This document shows positions 1 through 11,709 of a DNA stretch of 64,000 nt, piece by piece. Each line of letters opens with the position of its first letter. The stretch's first letter is position 1. A program made the translations under genes and the position numbers. This DNA is from Narthecium ossifragum (taxonomy: Eukaryota; Streptophyta; Magnoliopsida; Dioscoreales; Nartheciaceae), in assembly GCA_963920575.1 (NCBI GenBank), contig OY986969.1, forward strand, positions 19,081,288 to 19,145,287. The letters are read 5' to 3'. Below the pieces are notes generated by a model. That model did no database searches. It saw nothing but the letters and a program-made list of their open reading frames with translations, and was not told where the DNA came from.

Positions 1-667
1 GATCGATCTTTCTTGCACATATTAATTGTGATAGAGGGATGGTTTTTGGATGATCGATCCTTGAGCATAGAATGATCGATCTTTTAAGGAGTTTCTGCAA
101 TTCTCAGAAATATGAAGATCGATCTTCCTTCGTGGAAGATCGCTCTTTCCCTTGTTCCTGCGAAGCCAAGTAAAGAAGATCGATCTTTCAAGTGGGAAAG
201 ATTGATCTTACTTACTTATACACGTCAGCGCGCCTTAAGTCAGATCCGTTATGATGCTGCCACGTGTTCAAAAGATCGATCTTGCTCTTTCAAGAGATCG
301 ATCTTTTGTGGGGATTGTTAAAAAAAAAATATATGTGCAGGAGATCGACTTAGGGCCCCAAGCCCTAAGATCGATCCTCTCTTCCCTTCCCCTGTTCGCC
401 CGGACGCCGCATCCCATCTTCGCCGCCTCCGACCGGTGCGCCACCCTCTCCTCCGGCCGGATTTCACCACCGCCGACCTCCCCAAGGCGTCCGCGACCAC
501 CCTTCACCTCTCTTCACCTCTCGATCGAGCTCCCGTCCTCTCACATTTACCACACCTCCTCTCACATCTCCGTGATCGGCGGGAACCCTTCGCCTCCGAC
601 GAGCTGCACTTGCCAAAACCACCACCGCTGGCCGATCCAGTTCCCCCTTGCTGCCATCCTCAGCTTC
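1..667. repeat. Retroelement-derived leader with AAGATCGATCTT palindromes
   Basis: No gene is seen here. The 12-mer AAGATCGATCTT and close variants recur (around 116, 178, 274, 296). The stretch from 370 on is C-rich with no stable frame and looks like the leader before the ORF1-like start at 668. It probably belongs to the same decayed retroelement. Confidence 0.45.
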
Positions 668-1065
668 ATGGGGCGCACGCCCTCCCAACCCAAAGGTGCC
701 GCCGGAAAGGGGAAGGCTGCGGCTTCCTCTCTAGCCGGGCAAGCTTCTTCCACACCATCCACACAACCGGCCTCCTCTCCAACCTCCAATGGGCCGGCCA
801 CTGATGATCCACCTTCCTCTTCCACACCTCCGGCAATGCCGCCTCCATCATCCTCAAAGCCGGCCAGCCTCATCCTCAGCCGAGACCAAGTGGGACCCAG
901 TCGACCCCAGAGTTTGGGCCCGTCGAGCACCCGACCATGGGTGAGATCTACCGTGAGCACCGAGCGTTCCAAACTGTCGTTCTTCATCGCTTGGACACGG
1001 TAGACGCGCGCGACGTCACTTTTCGGGAGGACATATCCGGCCTTCGCCAGGACATTTCTGCATCG
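668..1065 (+). pseudogene. Retroelement ORF1-like gene, internally deleted copy
   Basis: The ATG at 668 opens a Ser/Pro/Ala-rich N-terminus starting MGRTPSQPKG. After a frame change near 890, the reading frame starting around 905 (ATG at 937) gives TPEFGPVEHPTMGEIYRE followed by a coiled-coil-like stretch (LHRLDTVDARD). The second part closely matches the C-terminus of the minus-strand gene ending at 3211, so N- and C-terminal parts of one family have been joined with the middle missing. At about 1065 the frame runs into mid-LTR sequence. I infer a decayed Athila-type ORF1 or 'putative plant transposon protein'. The family name is uncertain; the relationship between the two copies in this window is seen directly. 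Confidence 0.5.
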
Positions 1066-2033
1066 ATTTTCATCAGGGTGCAGCCAGCAATCAAGAACAA
1101 AGATCGATCTTCATCTATAGGAAGATCGATCTTCCACGGGACCATCGATCACACGGAAGAGGAAGATCGATCTTCTACCCTATAAGGATCGATCCTTTTG
1201 TGCCAGCCGAGCAAAATCAATGGTCCAGATCTAATCCGAGTAGGGGAGACTTGTGTACTATAAATAGACCCCTTTTGGGGGATTTTGGGGGGCTTCTCTT
1301 AGACCTTTCTCCAGCTTTTCCTCTTTTAGATCCTTTTTACCCAATTGAGAGGGATTCATACTAAAACCATGGATTCTCTCATGACGAAGGATTCTAATCC
1401 AATATTGGACTAGATGGTGGTGCTAGAACCACCACCAATCTATTCCTAACCCTCCACCCATCATATCATTGTGATTTTGGCCAGCGAGGTGCTAGAACCA
1501 CCTCGCTATCACACCTAAATCCATACCACATTAGTTCTCTTGCGACGAATCCTTCTTAATTAGAGGGTTTGTTAGCGGCGATCGTAACTCACCCTTCGAT
1601 CCCCGATCTTTGGACGATTGCTCTTGCCGACGAGGGTTCTTAACCCGATCTTCGTCGAGCGATAGGTGGAACTAACCATTCGCCTATCGAAAATTTGGAT
1701 TTAACCATTCAATTTGAGGAGACATGCCCTTATCTTAGGAAGACCTATTAGAACCCTTGTTATTGATTAAGGATCCCTCGGCCTCTCTTTATATCTTAGT
1801 ACCTTTTTGCATTAATTTTGGTCTAGTTTAGTTAAAAATTCAAATCTAAATCTTTTCCTCCAACTTCTTGGTAGATAATTATGCTTAGTATGCCATTTCA
1901 ATTCTAGTTTCTTCCCTGCGGATCGACTCGGACTTACTGCTAGCTACCCCATAGGTAGTTAGTTAGGAGTTTGATTATAAATTTCTAATTTTGATCGGGC
2001 GTGTTAAGCCGTGACACTTTTCACGTCCTATCA
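1066..2033 (+). mobile_element. LTR 3' fragment (Athila-like family, copy 1)
   Basis: The sequence is collinear with the 3' part of the LTRs ending at 5263 and 11685. It has a palindrome-rich upstream block (1101-1195), a TATA box at 1259, a shared 'AAAATCAATGGT' block, and the end 'gtgacacttttcacgtcctatca' finishing in CA. The 5' half is missing; it joins the ORF1-like fragment at about 1065. No primer-binding site follows. Confidence 0.65.
1259..1266 (+). promoter_or_regulatory. LTR TATA box
   Basis: TATAAATA lies downstream of the AAGATCGATCTT palindrome block and upstream of a T/C-rich leader. The same arrangement occurs in the LTR at 9985-11685. Confidence 0.55.
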
Positions 2034-2213
2034 CTAGTATAATTCGTTTTCCTAAAAAGTCTTAACCTAATCATGTTTGGACAATATTTTTGAGTTGTTA
2101 TTGATACAATTCATATTTGGATCATTTCATAGAGACAAGTTTTGTTTGGATTGTTTTTTAAGATGTTAAGTCTTGAGTGTGTTATTAGATATAATGTATT
2201 CAATGTGTCAAAA

Positions 2214-2360
2214 AAATTTGGAGCGGGGTGGGGGCGGGGTTCATGTGTGCGGGGCAGGGTCGGGGTGCAGTAACTATCGGGGCGGGGTCGGGGTTCTAGG
2301 TTAGGTTGCGGGGTCGGGGCAAGGGGGACCCCGCCCCACCCCGCCCCGTTGCCATCCCTA
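2214..2360. mobile_element. hAT-type MITE end, GC-rich fragment
   Basis: A run of GGGGCGGGG-type repeats ends in CCCCGCCCCGTTGCCATCCCTA. Ends of this kind are typical of short non-autonomous hAT elements in plants (inverse TAGGGATGGCAACGGGGCGGGG, given in two parts here: TAGGGATGGCAA and CGGGGCGGGG). The left terminus and target duplication are not recognisable, so it is a fragment. Confidence 0.5.
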
Positions 2361-3210
2361 CTTATATGACATATAAGTTTCGGAATAATTCGTAAGATAA
2401 ATTTCTAAAACAAACATCTTCATCAACTCATATCATAATTTCATTCTTTTGACATATGTCAAGGGATGTATAATATCGGTTAACAAAAAAAATTAAGCAT
2501 GAAATTTATGAATGCTACCCCCAACTTAAGCGGGATTGTCCTTAAGCACGGAAATAGGTTAAGGGATAGAGATAACCTAAGGATGCTTCTAAGTATATGG
2601 TGAGAAGTAAAACCATATTGACTGATCAAGGTTAATCGTGGAAACCAAATATGTTCGTGATGTCGTAATGCACCGCATCAATATGCATACCAAAGTATAG
2701 ATATCCTGAAAAATAGTAGAAGAAATACCCCGTGATTGCAACTAAGTACAAAATATAAGAGGCATGCAATTTAGAGAAAAATTGGCTAGCATCTCCTTTA
2801 TTTAGTCAATAAGTACAAGGGCTACAAATTTTCATTTGCGAACATGTCAACACATAGACATTCACATCCCGAATTACCTGCACACATTCGACACACACAT
2901 TTACATTTTGAAGTTGCACACATACACTAGGCACACCCCCATAGCCAACATCCAATGTATATATCTATTGTCAATATGTCCAAAAATACAAAAGAAGTTC
3001 AATGAAGTACAAAACTATATCCATCTCCAAGCAAGATCAAAACAAGTCCAACCAACCAAAAGTACAAAATTGACCCCTAGATATAGTCTAAGTCAATAAG
3101 AACAAGCTACTAGCTCTACGGTCGCCAACGTACAAGAAACCTAACAAGTAAGCAATCAAATCAAGCAAGTACAAAGGCGACAAGCAAACCGACGAGCTAA
3201 AGAACACGAA
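2361..3210. other. Non-coding retroelement-derived spacer
   Basis: No gene is seen. AT-rich sequence near 2518 contains 'ccccaacttaagcgggattgtccttaag', a wording like the spacer of Athila-like elements (compare 29073 in element A). It therefore probably belongs to the internal region of the minus-strand element whose ORF1 ends at 3211. Confidence 0.35.
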
Positions 3211-3613
3211 TCATCCATGGGGACTCGGATCTACTAAAGTAGGAAGTCGATACGGGACAATAGCAGTAACAGGTGCAGGAAAGTGGATGGCATCGAGCCG
3301 TGCGCGGAGGTAAGAGATGTCCTCACGAAGTGCTGCATCCCGCGCGTCTACCGCATCCAGGCGATGATGTAACCGGTCATGGGCTGCTCGGAACTCACGG
3401 TAGATCTCACCTAAGGTCGGGTGCTCAATAGGACCAAACTCAGGTGTCGGTTGTGGTCTAGTGGAGCGCGGCTGACGCGGAGGCATGCCGCCCTTTCGCA
3501 TGTGTCCCAGAACCTTGCCCCAGGTGGCAGAACCGAACCGTACAAGCAGCAGGGCCTCAGGAGAGACAGTCGGCACGCCGTCCGGGACAAGATCCTGGTT
3601 GCGGAGGAAGGCA

Positions 3614-3618
3614 TATAT
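3614..3618. repeat. Target-site duplication, left copy (TATAT)
   Basis: This pairs with TGTAT at 5264-5268, with one mismatch, flanking the solo LTR. It falls inside a codon-continuous ORF1-like frame. Confidence 0.5.
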
Positions 3619-5263
3619 TGATGAGTCACTAAATATTCATAATTAAATCCCTTAAATTACCTTTGTTAGCCCAAGAGTGTTTGTATTTGATAGTTTGTTA
3701 GTTGATTTCAGGTTTAATCATGCTTTGAGAAGAAATACAGGAAATTTGGCTAAAATGACTAAATAAACTACTACGTCGACCGTCAGTAATATATTCGCCA
3801 GATATTTCACAAAGGTCAAATATTCTGAAACTTTGGGATATTGTAGAAGACTCAGAGATCTACAATGTTTATGTTGGACATTTGTCGAGATTCCTGATGG
3901 TGTGATAGCAGAGTTGAAGAATACATGAAGAGACATAAGCTGGAAAGCTGCACCGTCGAAGCTCAAGAGAATATTCATCAAATATTCTAGATAACTCCGA
4001 ATATTATGAAATCTTTGAGATATGACCGAAGACTTCCTAATCTACATCTTTTGTGTTGGACGTGTTTTCCGACTCGGGACGGATTGGACCCAGTTGAGAC
4101 CGGAATAGGTTGTCAGGATCAATTCAGGAAATCCGAGTTGCACTAGAGTCCAACTCAACTAAACCCTAGTTTTGGGAGTTCCCCTATATATATGATTTTT
4201 AATCCCTTTGGAGGGGCTCTTCCTTGGCCCTTTGTCTGAGCCTTCTTGGTCCTTTTTCTTCCTTCTTTTACATAAGTTAGGTTAGATCTTTAGGGGAAGA
4301 TCCATGGGTGAAGCGTGGCGATAACCTTCATCAACGGATCTCCTTCCTAAAGATGAGTAGCTAAACTTTTACTAATGAATTTTTATGATGTAACTAAGAT
4401 TTCTATTAGGGATTTCTAAGATTTAGGGTTGGTACACCTTCTTGAATGGTTTGTATAGATTGATCTTAATTTCGTTATGAACTTGGTGTTGATTTATTGT
4501 TGGATGTTTGGATTGTTCTAACATGTCTTAGATCTAGAGCTAGTGCATGTTAGGGCTTGAATTGGATTCATCTAATAAGAGGATCATGCTAGTACCATGG
4601 TATCTCAGATGAAATCTTCTTCGTGATTCGAGATTGTATAGTGCTAGAACCACTATAGTAGTGCTAGAACCACTACGTTCTATCCCTAATCCTTCATATA
4701 TCCTATCTTTATAGTTTTGGCCATCATGATACTAAATCCATCTTGATCTTACACCTAAATCCATATCATTACTATTACTTGCGATGAATTCAACCTAATC
4801 AGAGGATTCATTAGCAGTGAACGTAACTAATCATTCAGTCACTGAATTTTAGATAACTAATCGTGCCGACAAGGAATCCTAACCAGAACTTGTTGAGTGA
4901 TAGAAGAACTAGCCATTCACCTATCAACCATTAGGAAAACCATTCAGGTTAGTTAGCTAGTTCTATTCTTAGGAAGACCTGGTAGAATCATGGTTATTGA
5001 TTAAGAATTCCCTGTTACCTTTTCTCGTATTTATTAATCATTTAGTATAAACTTAGTTTAATTTCAATTCTGAACCTTTTCCCAACTTATCGGTAGGAAT
5101 ACTTAGATTGAGTTTAGTAGTTTAATTATTTTCCTACGCATTCCCTGTGGATTCGACTCGGACTCACTGCTCACTACCCCTAAAGTAGTTAGTTAGTAGT
5201 TTGATTATAAATTTATAATTTTGATCGGGCGCGTTAAGCCGTGACACTTTTCAAGTTCTATCA
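3619..5263 (+). mobile_element. Solo LTR inserted in the ORF1-like gene (copy 2)
   Basis: The 1645-bp unit begins TGATGA and ends TCTATCA. It is alignable by eye with the LTR at 9985-11685 (shared leader 'cataagttaggttagatctt', shared end 'cacttttcaagtt'). No primer-binding site follows its 3' end and no polypurine tract precedes it, so it is a solo LTR left by recombination. The split ORF on either side joins in frame. Confidence 0.7.
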
Positions 5264-6432
5264 TGTATCAGGTTTGAGTGCGGGACTGCTTTGGTATCAT
5301 AGCTTGGTCGCCTGTCCCGCACCGCTCCTTGGTAGAATTGGGATATGTCCTCAATGATCTGCTGGGCAATGTCAACTGACCATGACTTTGCCAGGAGCCA
5401 TAAGGTACATAGCCAACCGCCATAGCGATATTGATCATGGCTGTTCTGATAGATGTTCCGGTGAAGGATGTCATCGATCAGCCAAAGGTTAGCCAGCTGC
5501 TCGGCACGAGTGAATAGGCCGTCTCCAGTACGATCGGGGATGAGGAAGAGGTAAGCATCATCAATCGTCAAATAGAGCTCTATTGGGACGATTGCGTGAA
5601 GGCCCAGTGAGGTGCGAGGAATGGGTAACAGTGCACGAATGTCGTCAGCAGTGAAAGTGACATCCTCCCCGTCAATGGAGGATGTGAAGCCGAGGGATGG
5701 GTAGTGCATATCAGTGGCTTCATCTCACCGATTACCGTGTTGGACGGAGTGCAAAGGGGTAATAAACCACGACGCTCTAGGGCTAGAATGGAATCTTGTG
5801 CATGCTCTATCGTCCAGAAATACTCGATGTCAAATGTAAACTCGAGGTTTACCTCCCGCTGCTATCGCGGTTGGAGACCTCGGACAACGGTCGGAGCAGT
5901 GGATGACCTGACATTCTTGCTCTTCTGCTTCTTGGGCTATGATGGGTTGGACGAAGATGGAGCACTAGGCGCTTTCCGTTTGCCAGACGGAGGGGCATTG
6001 GCCGTAGAAGAAGTGGAGGGGTGTCTCGCCCGTTTGGTCGAGGGTCTGGCTCGTTTGGCCTTGTTCCGCGATCGGGTAGATCGCAGAGACACCAAGGGAA
6101 ATTTGGTAAATTGCACCTTGGCGGTCGGATTGAAACCCGCGTTGTGCACACACTGCCTTAGATTGATGAATGTGTTTGATTAGAATCTTAGGGGCGCTTC
6201 CGATCAGAAGATCAGAGCTCAATCGGGGAAGATCGATGCGGACGGTCGAGATTAGATCTGGCTTGCTGAGTTATCAACCCTGTAGCATGTCGGTTGGGTA
6301 TTGTAGCAGGTCGGTTCACGACCCGCTATAAAGAGCCCCTCCTCTCCTCCTTTCATCTCTTTTTCCTTCCCTTGCTTCCTGTGACCCTTCTTCTCCTTTC
6401 TTCTCCTTCTTTCTTCCCGTCGTGAGTGAGAC

Positions 6433-6448
6433 CTTGAGAGAGAGAGAG

Positions 6449-6482
<34 letters not shown>
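6433..6482. repeat. (GA)n(GT)n microsatellite
   Basis: A GA run changes into a GT run that merges with the TGTGAGG start of the inserted LTR. A GA run resumes at 9029 on the far side, so the insertion landed in a pre-existing GA repeat. Confidence 0.8.
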
Positions 6483-6487
<5 letters not shown>

Positions 6488-9028
6488 ACCCGTTCCTCTA
6501 TTCCTACGGCTCGTCGTTGACCGCAAGGGCAATTTGGTAAATTGCACTTTGTTGGTTTGTTTCACACCCGCTTGTGCACACACAGGCCTTGTTTTGGTGT
6601 TTGTGTTTGAGTAGAATGGCTAGATGGATCCGGGATCGAGAGATCCGGGCTTGGGTTTAAGTTTTAACCCAAGTCTAGCTTCCTGCGGAAGAGGGATCGA
6701 TCCTTCCTGGCCAGAAGGATCGATCGTTCAACACCAGGAAGTTGGATCGATTGCACCTCTTGGGCGGATCGATCTGGCCTTGCTAGCCGGATCGATCCGA
6801 CAAGCCAGTGCGGATCGATCTCACCCTCCCCGAGTGAGAGTCTTGTCAGCGGAGTTCGACAGGACGGCCTGGGCGGCCGTCACCTCCCCTGTCAGGGGAG
6901 GGAAGACTTTGCTTCACCCTTCCCCTCCCTTCCCCGGCCTTATCCTTCTTCCCCTCTCCTTCCCTTCCTTTTCCCTTCCTCTCCCTTCTTCCGCGTGTGA
7001 GCTCTGCTTTTCCCCTGTGCCGGCTGAACCTTCCTCGTCGCCGTTCTCTCTCCTCCGGCCACCGTTTCTGGAGCTTGGAGGCTCGTCGGGACCGTGGCGG
7101 CATGAGGAAGATCCTAGGCTTAGCTTCGTGGGTTGAAGCTATGCTGTGGAGGTAGGGTTCCTACTTTAGACACCGGCTTGGTTAGAAGGTTTCAATCCGG
7201 TTTTGTTTTCATTGGATTTCTTTGCCTCGTTGATGTTTTCTGGTTTTGAAGCCTTGAGTAGCTTCCTGATTCTCTTGGCTACCAGCCGTCCAAGTTTGGT
7301 GAGGTTTGGTGTTGTTTTTCGGCCGAGAGCGCCGTCGACGCTGGCTGGAGGGTTTGTTCGGATCGACCCTGGGTTGAGCAGGATCGATCGGAGCGGCTTG
7401 TCGGATCGATCCGAGTGGGTGTCGGATCGATCGAAGCCTCACTCAAGATGGTTCGTCCACAGGGGGAAGTCGGATCGATCCGAACTCACATCGGGATCGA
7501 TCCGAGGCTCCCTGGAACGATGCCTGAGAGTGGCTGTGAGTTTTGACTAGCCGGATCGATCCAACGGTGTGTTGGATCGATCCGAGGGTAGTCAGATCGA
7601 TCCGCAGGCCGATCTGGATCGATCGGCAGTGGGTATTCTCTTCGTTTTTCCCTAGCTGGATCGATCCAGGGGTGACTTGGATCGATCCGAGTGCTAGTTG
7701 GATCGATCTAAGTGCTGGTTGGAACGATCCAAGTGCTGGTTGGATCGATCCAAGGCCAGTTCGGATCGATCCAAATGGGTTGGATCGATCCGATCTGTGC
7801 CTATTTTGCCTGTTTGAGGCGGTTTTGCCCGCGGGGCTCCATATACATGCGTTTTTAGCGGTTTTGCCCACGGGGCTTGCTATGATGATTTTGTGTCCGA
7901 CTTTCTGATATGTTTAGTAGTATAATTAGTAACTGTTGAGTGTTTACAGCTTTGTGGTTGAACCGGGAGAGTGGTGACTCCCGGGATTGTGTAGAATAAA
8001 TGGGCTGAATGTATGCCCTTACTGCTTATGTTATCCTGTATGCCCTTACTGCTTATGTTATCCTGTATGCTTTTACTGCTTTGTGGTGAACCGAGGGAGT
8101 CATGACCCTCGGGAGTGCTTAGTATAAATGGGCCGAAGGTGTGCCCCTGCTTGTTGCCTGCTTACTACTTTCTTTATTATTTGTCTGTTGCTTTGCGCAT
8201 TATAGGCATGACAGGCTAATCGTGGGTTGGGGTTGTCCCTAGCACTCCAGTATCAAATGCTAGGTTGTGGTTAGCGTTACCCTGTTATAGGTTGTCCTGC
8301 TTGGCATTTCAGCGATGGGACGGGTGAGTTCCCGGTTCGGACGTAGCCTTTGATCTGGAGTTTAGGGGTGTGTTGACTCTGTGCTTTGAGTGTTGGTAGA
8401 TGGTTGTCGTAACCTCGGTCGTTCCGCCAAGTGTGGAGGTTCTGCTTGGAGAGGGGTGTCCTACGGGTAGCGTCATTGTCCACCCTGTGTCAGGGACTGT
8501 CGGAGGTGGACAACCCCTGAACAGTGGCCATCGGAGGACGTACATTGGACAGGTGCCCTTCGGGTTATTGACGGGATTTATGGGATCCTTGGCAGGCCTC
8601 GGTACTTGGCACAGAGTTAGCACGGCTGGTGTCGCCTTTCCTTGCGAGTGTCGTAGAGTAGAACCATGCTGAGCTTTGGCTCATTCCTATCTGGACCGTA
8701 TTGTTGCAGGTGCAGGTACCAGTGCTTCTCCTGTGGGCCCCCGGTGTTCGTCCTGCGGCAGCGCGTCGCCAGCTGATCATGTTTGAGGGCCAGGACGGCT
8801 TTGTCTGTGCTTTTGCGGAGACCCCTGAAGATGTAATTTCTTTTTGATAAATTGTAATTATTGTAATTTTGTATAACTCTGATGTACTTAATGTTTGATT
8901 ATAGTTAATGTTAACTTTTCTTCCACCATTATTTTATTTTAGTCTGTCTCCGCTGTTTGTTGTCAGTAGATGTAGGTTTCCCCCTCGTGTCCCGATCCGG
9001 GATGGGTTTTCTGGGCCGGGGCGCGACA
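6453..9028 (+). mobile_element. Solo LTR of the element-C family
   Basis: The LTR starts TGTGAGGACCCG (6481, or 6453 if the expanded TG run is included) and ends GGGGCGCGACA at 9028. It aligns along its length with the LTR at 57836-60088 (shared 'ggcaatttggtaaatt', 'gatccgggcttggg', 'gtgaaccgggagagtggtgactcccggga', 'ggtgcaggtacc'). No PBS or gag follows. GAGAG is found on both sides but is uninformative in a GA repeat. Confidence 0.65.
7382..7790. repeat. GATCGATC palindrome array, about 21-bp phased
   Basis: Palindromes with the core GATCGATC start at 7382, 7404, 7425, 7473, 7495, 7554, 7575, 7595, 7617, 7659, 7680, 7701, 7722 (one base changed), 7743, 7764 and 7783. The last seven are spaced 21, 21, 21, 21, 21 and 19 bp. 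It lies inside the solo LTR. Spacer text such as 'AGTGCTGGTTG' is partly conserved. Confidence 0.85.
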
Positions 9029-9984
9029 GAGAGAGAGAGAGCTTCGACAGCTTTTCCGGCGAGCTTGTAGGTGCTCCACGACGAGGAGGGAGCCATCTTT
9101 CCAGTGGTTTAGTGGCTGGTTTAGCAACAGAGGTAGGATTCTTACGTTAGCTTGTGTTTAGGCTTGTTTTGTTGTTCCTTATTGATTAGATGCATATTTG
9201 CTTGATTAAATCATGCTAGATGATGCGTTTTAACTTGCTTAAGATCTGATTTATGTTTGGTTGGATTTTGGTTTGATTTAAGTTGGATTTAAGCAAGTTT
9301 TCCTTCAGATAATTCCATATTTATGTTTTTCATTGAAGCTGCACGTTCAAGCCCTTTTCGCATCACTTTCCGTGCCAAATCTTGAGAAACCTTAAACATA
9401 AAAGTTGTAGATCTCTGAGTCTGATTTCAAACCCAATTTATTTCACATTTTTTCGATTTTTCTAGGACTTTAGGTGAAGTTTATTCCAAACTGTGTTAGA
9501 ACAGAGTTTTCTCGAATAGTACCTTGCGGTCGATCCACGGATCAACCGCCATACTCCACGGTCGACCATCGTGGTCTCCCGGTCGACCATGAGCCTTACA
9601 ATCACTAGAATAACACCCCATGGTCGATCCATTGATTGACCGTCAGCCTTCACTTCTTCAAGGTCGACAGTGGCATCATTCGTCAACCTTTAAATAGGGT
9701 TTTTGATGTCCAATTGATTTGTTTTTTGGACGCGATGATCTTAATGATCTTTGAAAGATATATGCAAAGTTTGGTTTCAATCCGACGAACTTTCGAAGGA
9801 TTTATGCGTTGTTTGTCGAACCTGGACTTTTACCGAAATTATAGGTTTTGATCTATTTTCGTTTATCTGATTGATCTAATTTTTGGATATGTGATTCGGG
9901 ATGTGCCGTTGAGTAGGCATATCAAGTTTACGTCAATCGGAAGGCTAGATTGACATATATGATTTTTCGAAGTTAGTGGTATAG

Positions 9985-11685
9985 TGATAAGACTTGAAAA
10001 GTGCACAAATCACCCTTTTAACGAGATCTTGTTAGGCTCCGAGCAATGCTATTTTGATAGTCTATGATGTATTTCAGGTATAAGAGCCTTCAATGAAGAT
10101 TAGATCATGTTTGGTGCTAAAACAAACAAATAAGGAACCTGCGAAGTCAAAGGAGCAAAGGTGGGTTATCTTTGAAGATTAAACTGTACCTGTTTAGGAA
10201 GAACCAGATGATGTGTCACATAGAGTTGGAAAGCTCTTGAAGTCTAGTTTTGGGAGAATTTTATGGTTCGTGATTCCGAGTTTCCTAGAGAAAGTTACAG
10301 CAATTTTAGTACCCATGGCGCAGTCTGGATGGCAAAACAGTAGATACTCTGGAAAGTCAGATCGATCCTACACCCATAGAAGATCGATCCGTTTATGCAG
10401 GAACCTGACAGAACACATACTTTTCAGCTGTTCACAGTAGGATCAATCCGACACTCCTGGTAGGATCGATCCGATTCGGGCGTAGCCAGAAATTGAAGAA
10501 TTTGATGTAAAGGATCGATCCTACACCCCTGGAGAGATCCATCCTACCTTCCCAGTGAAGAAAATCAATGGTATAGATCTAATCCGAGGATGGAGACACT
10601 TAAGGCTATAAATAGGCATCTTTTAGGGTTTTTTGGGGCTCTTCCTTGGCCTTTTGGCTGAGCCTTCTTGGTTCTTTTTCTTCATTCTTTTACATAAGTT
10701 AGGTTAGATCTTTGGGGGAAGATCCATGGGTGAAGCATGGCGACAACCTTCATCGACGGATCTCCTTCCTAACGATGAGTAGCTAAACTTTTTACCATGG
10801 GATTCTTATGATGTAACTAGGGTTTCTATTAGGGATTTCTTAGATCTAGGACTTGTATACATTATTGATTGGCTTGTATGGATTGATTTCTATTTCCTTT
10901 ATACCTTGGTGTCGATTTCTTGCTGGATGTATGGATTGTTCTTGTTTGCACTTGATTCTGGAGCTTGTGTATGTTAGGGCTTGGATTGGATTCATCCAAA
11001 TAAGAGGATCATGCTAGTCCCATGGTATCTCGGATGAAATCTTCTTCGTGGTTAGGGATTGTATAGTGCTTTCCACTATAATAGTGCTAGTCCTTCTACG
11101 TTCTATCCCTAATCCTTCATACATCCTATTTTTGTAGATTTGGTCTTCAAGATGCTAACACATCTTGACCTTACACCTAAATCCATATCCGTAATACTAT
11201 TTGCGATGAATTCATCCTAATAAGAGGGTTCATTAGCAGTGAACGTAACTAATCATTCGGTCACTGATATTTAGATAATTGTTCTTGCCAACAAGGAATC
11301 CTAACCAAAACTTGTTGAGTGATAAGGAGAACTAGTCATTCACTTATCAACTATTAGGAAAGCCATTCAGCTTGATTCATGTGCCCTGATCTTAGGAAGA
11401 CCTGGTAGAATCCTGGTTATTGATTAAGAATTCCCTGGTATCTTTTCTCATATTTATTAATCATTTAGTATAAACTTAGTTTAATTTCAATTCTGAACCT
11501 TTCCCAATTTATCGGTAGGAATACTTAGATTGGGTTTAGTAGTTTAATTATTTTCCTACGCATTCCCTGTGGATTCGACTCGGACTCACTGCTATCTACC
11601 CCTAAAGTAGTTAGTTAGTAGTTTGATTATAAATTTGTAATTTTGAGTAGACTTGTTAAGGAACGACACTTTTCAAGTTATATCA
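9985..11685 (+). mobile_element. 5' LTR of element F (tRNA-Asp-primed)
   Basis: A 1701-bp LTR runs from TGATAAGACTTGAAAAGTG to CACTTTTCAAGTTATATCA, whose ends are imperfect inverse complements. It carries GATCGATC palindromes (10365-10535), a TATA box at 10607 and a T/C-rich leader. A primer-binding site follows seven bases later. The flanking TATAG (9980-9984) would be the target site, but the far end of the element is not in view. Confidence 0.8.
10607..10614 (+). promoter_or_regulatory. TATA box of the element F LTR
   Basis: TATAAATA follows the palindrome block and the conserved 'atggtatagatctaatccgagg' segment. This is the expected start of element F transcription. Confidence 0.6.
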
Positions 11686-11691
11686 AAATTT

Positions 11692-11709
11692 TGGCGCCGT
11701 TGCCGGGGA
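11692..11709 (+). other. Primer-binding site, tRNA-Asp
   Basis: TGGCGCCGTTGCCGGGGA complements the 3' end of plant tRNA-Asp (GTC). The same site occurs in element A at 34942-34959. It lies directly after the LTR end, as needed to prime minus-strand synthesis. Confidence 0.85.

Larger units (their letters stand above)
3211..6050 (-). pseudogene. Athila ORF1-like gene, split by a solo LTR
   Basis: Read on the minus strand, a Lys/Arg/Ser-rich start (KRKAPSAPSS region, about 5960) leads after stops and frameshifts to FDIEYFW (about 5810) and then an open stretch from 5709 (MHYPSLGFTSSIDGEDVTF). At 5264 the frame is cut by an LTR. It resumes at 3618 in the same frame (IYAFLRNQDLVPDGVP) and ends at 3211 after a Pro-rich segment and the coiled-coil-like LHHRLDAVDARD. 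Removing the LTR and one target-site copy reconnects SNLI to YAFL in frame, which is direct evidence that the two halves were one gene. I infer the ORF1/env-position family of Athila-like elements. The function is not known. Confidence 0.55.
6020..9984 (+). mobile_element. Old LTR interrupted by a solo LTR, then cut by element F
   Basis: The two halves are about 6020-6452 and 9029-9984. The first resembles the starts of the LTRs at 23308 and 40373 (block 'ggtaaattgcacc', Ser/Thr-free 'tgcacacactgcc', TATA at 6328 'CTATAAAGAGCCCC'). The second holds GGTCGACC palindromes (9525-9670) like those in element B. The exact start is uncertain. It ends where another LTR begins at 9985. Confidence 0.45.

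Noticed and set aside
8309..8780. Overlapping frames within the LTR at 6453-9028
   Set aside because: They match no domain and lie in sequence shared with other LTR copies.
11692..11709. Possible tRNA gene because of a tRNA-Asp-like end
   Set aside because: Only the 18 bases complementary to the tRNA 3' end are present. It is a primer-binding site. No tRNA cloverleaf was recognised by eye elsewhere in the window.
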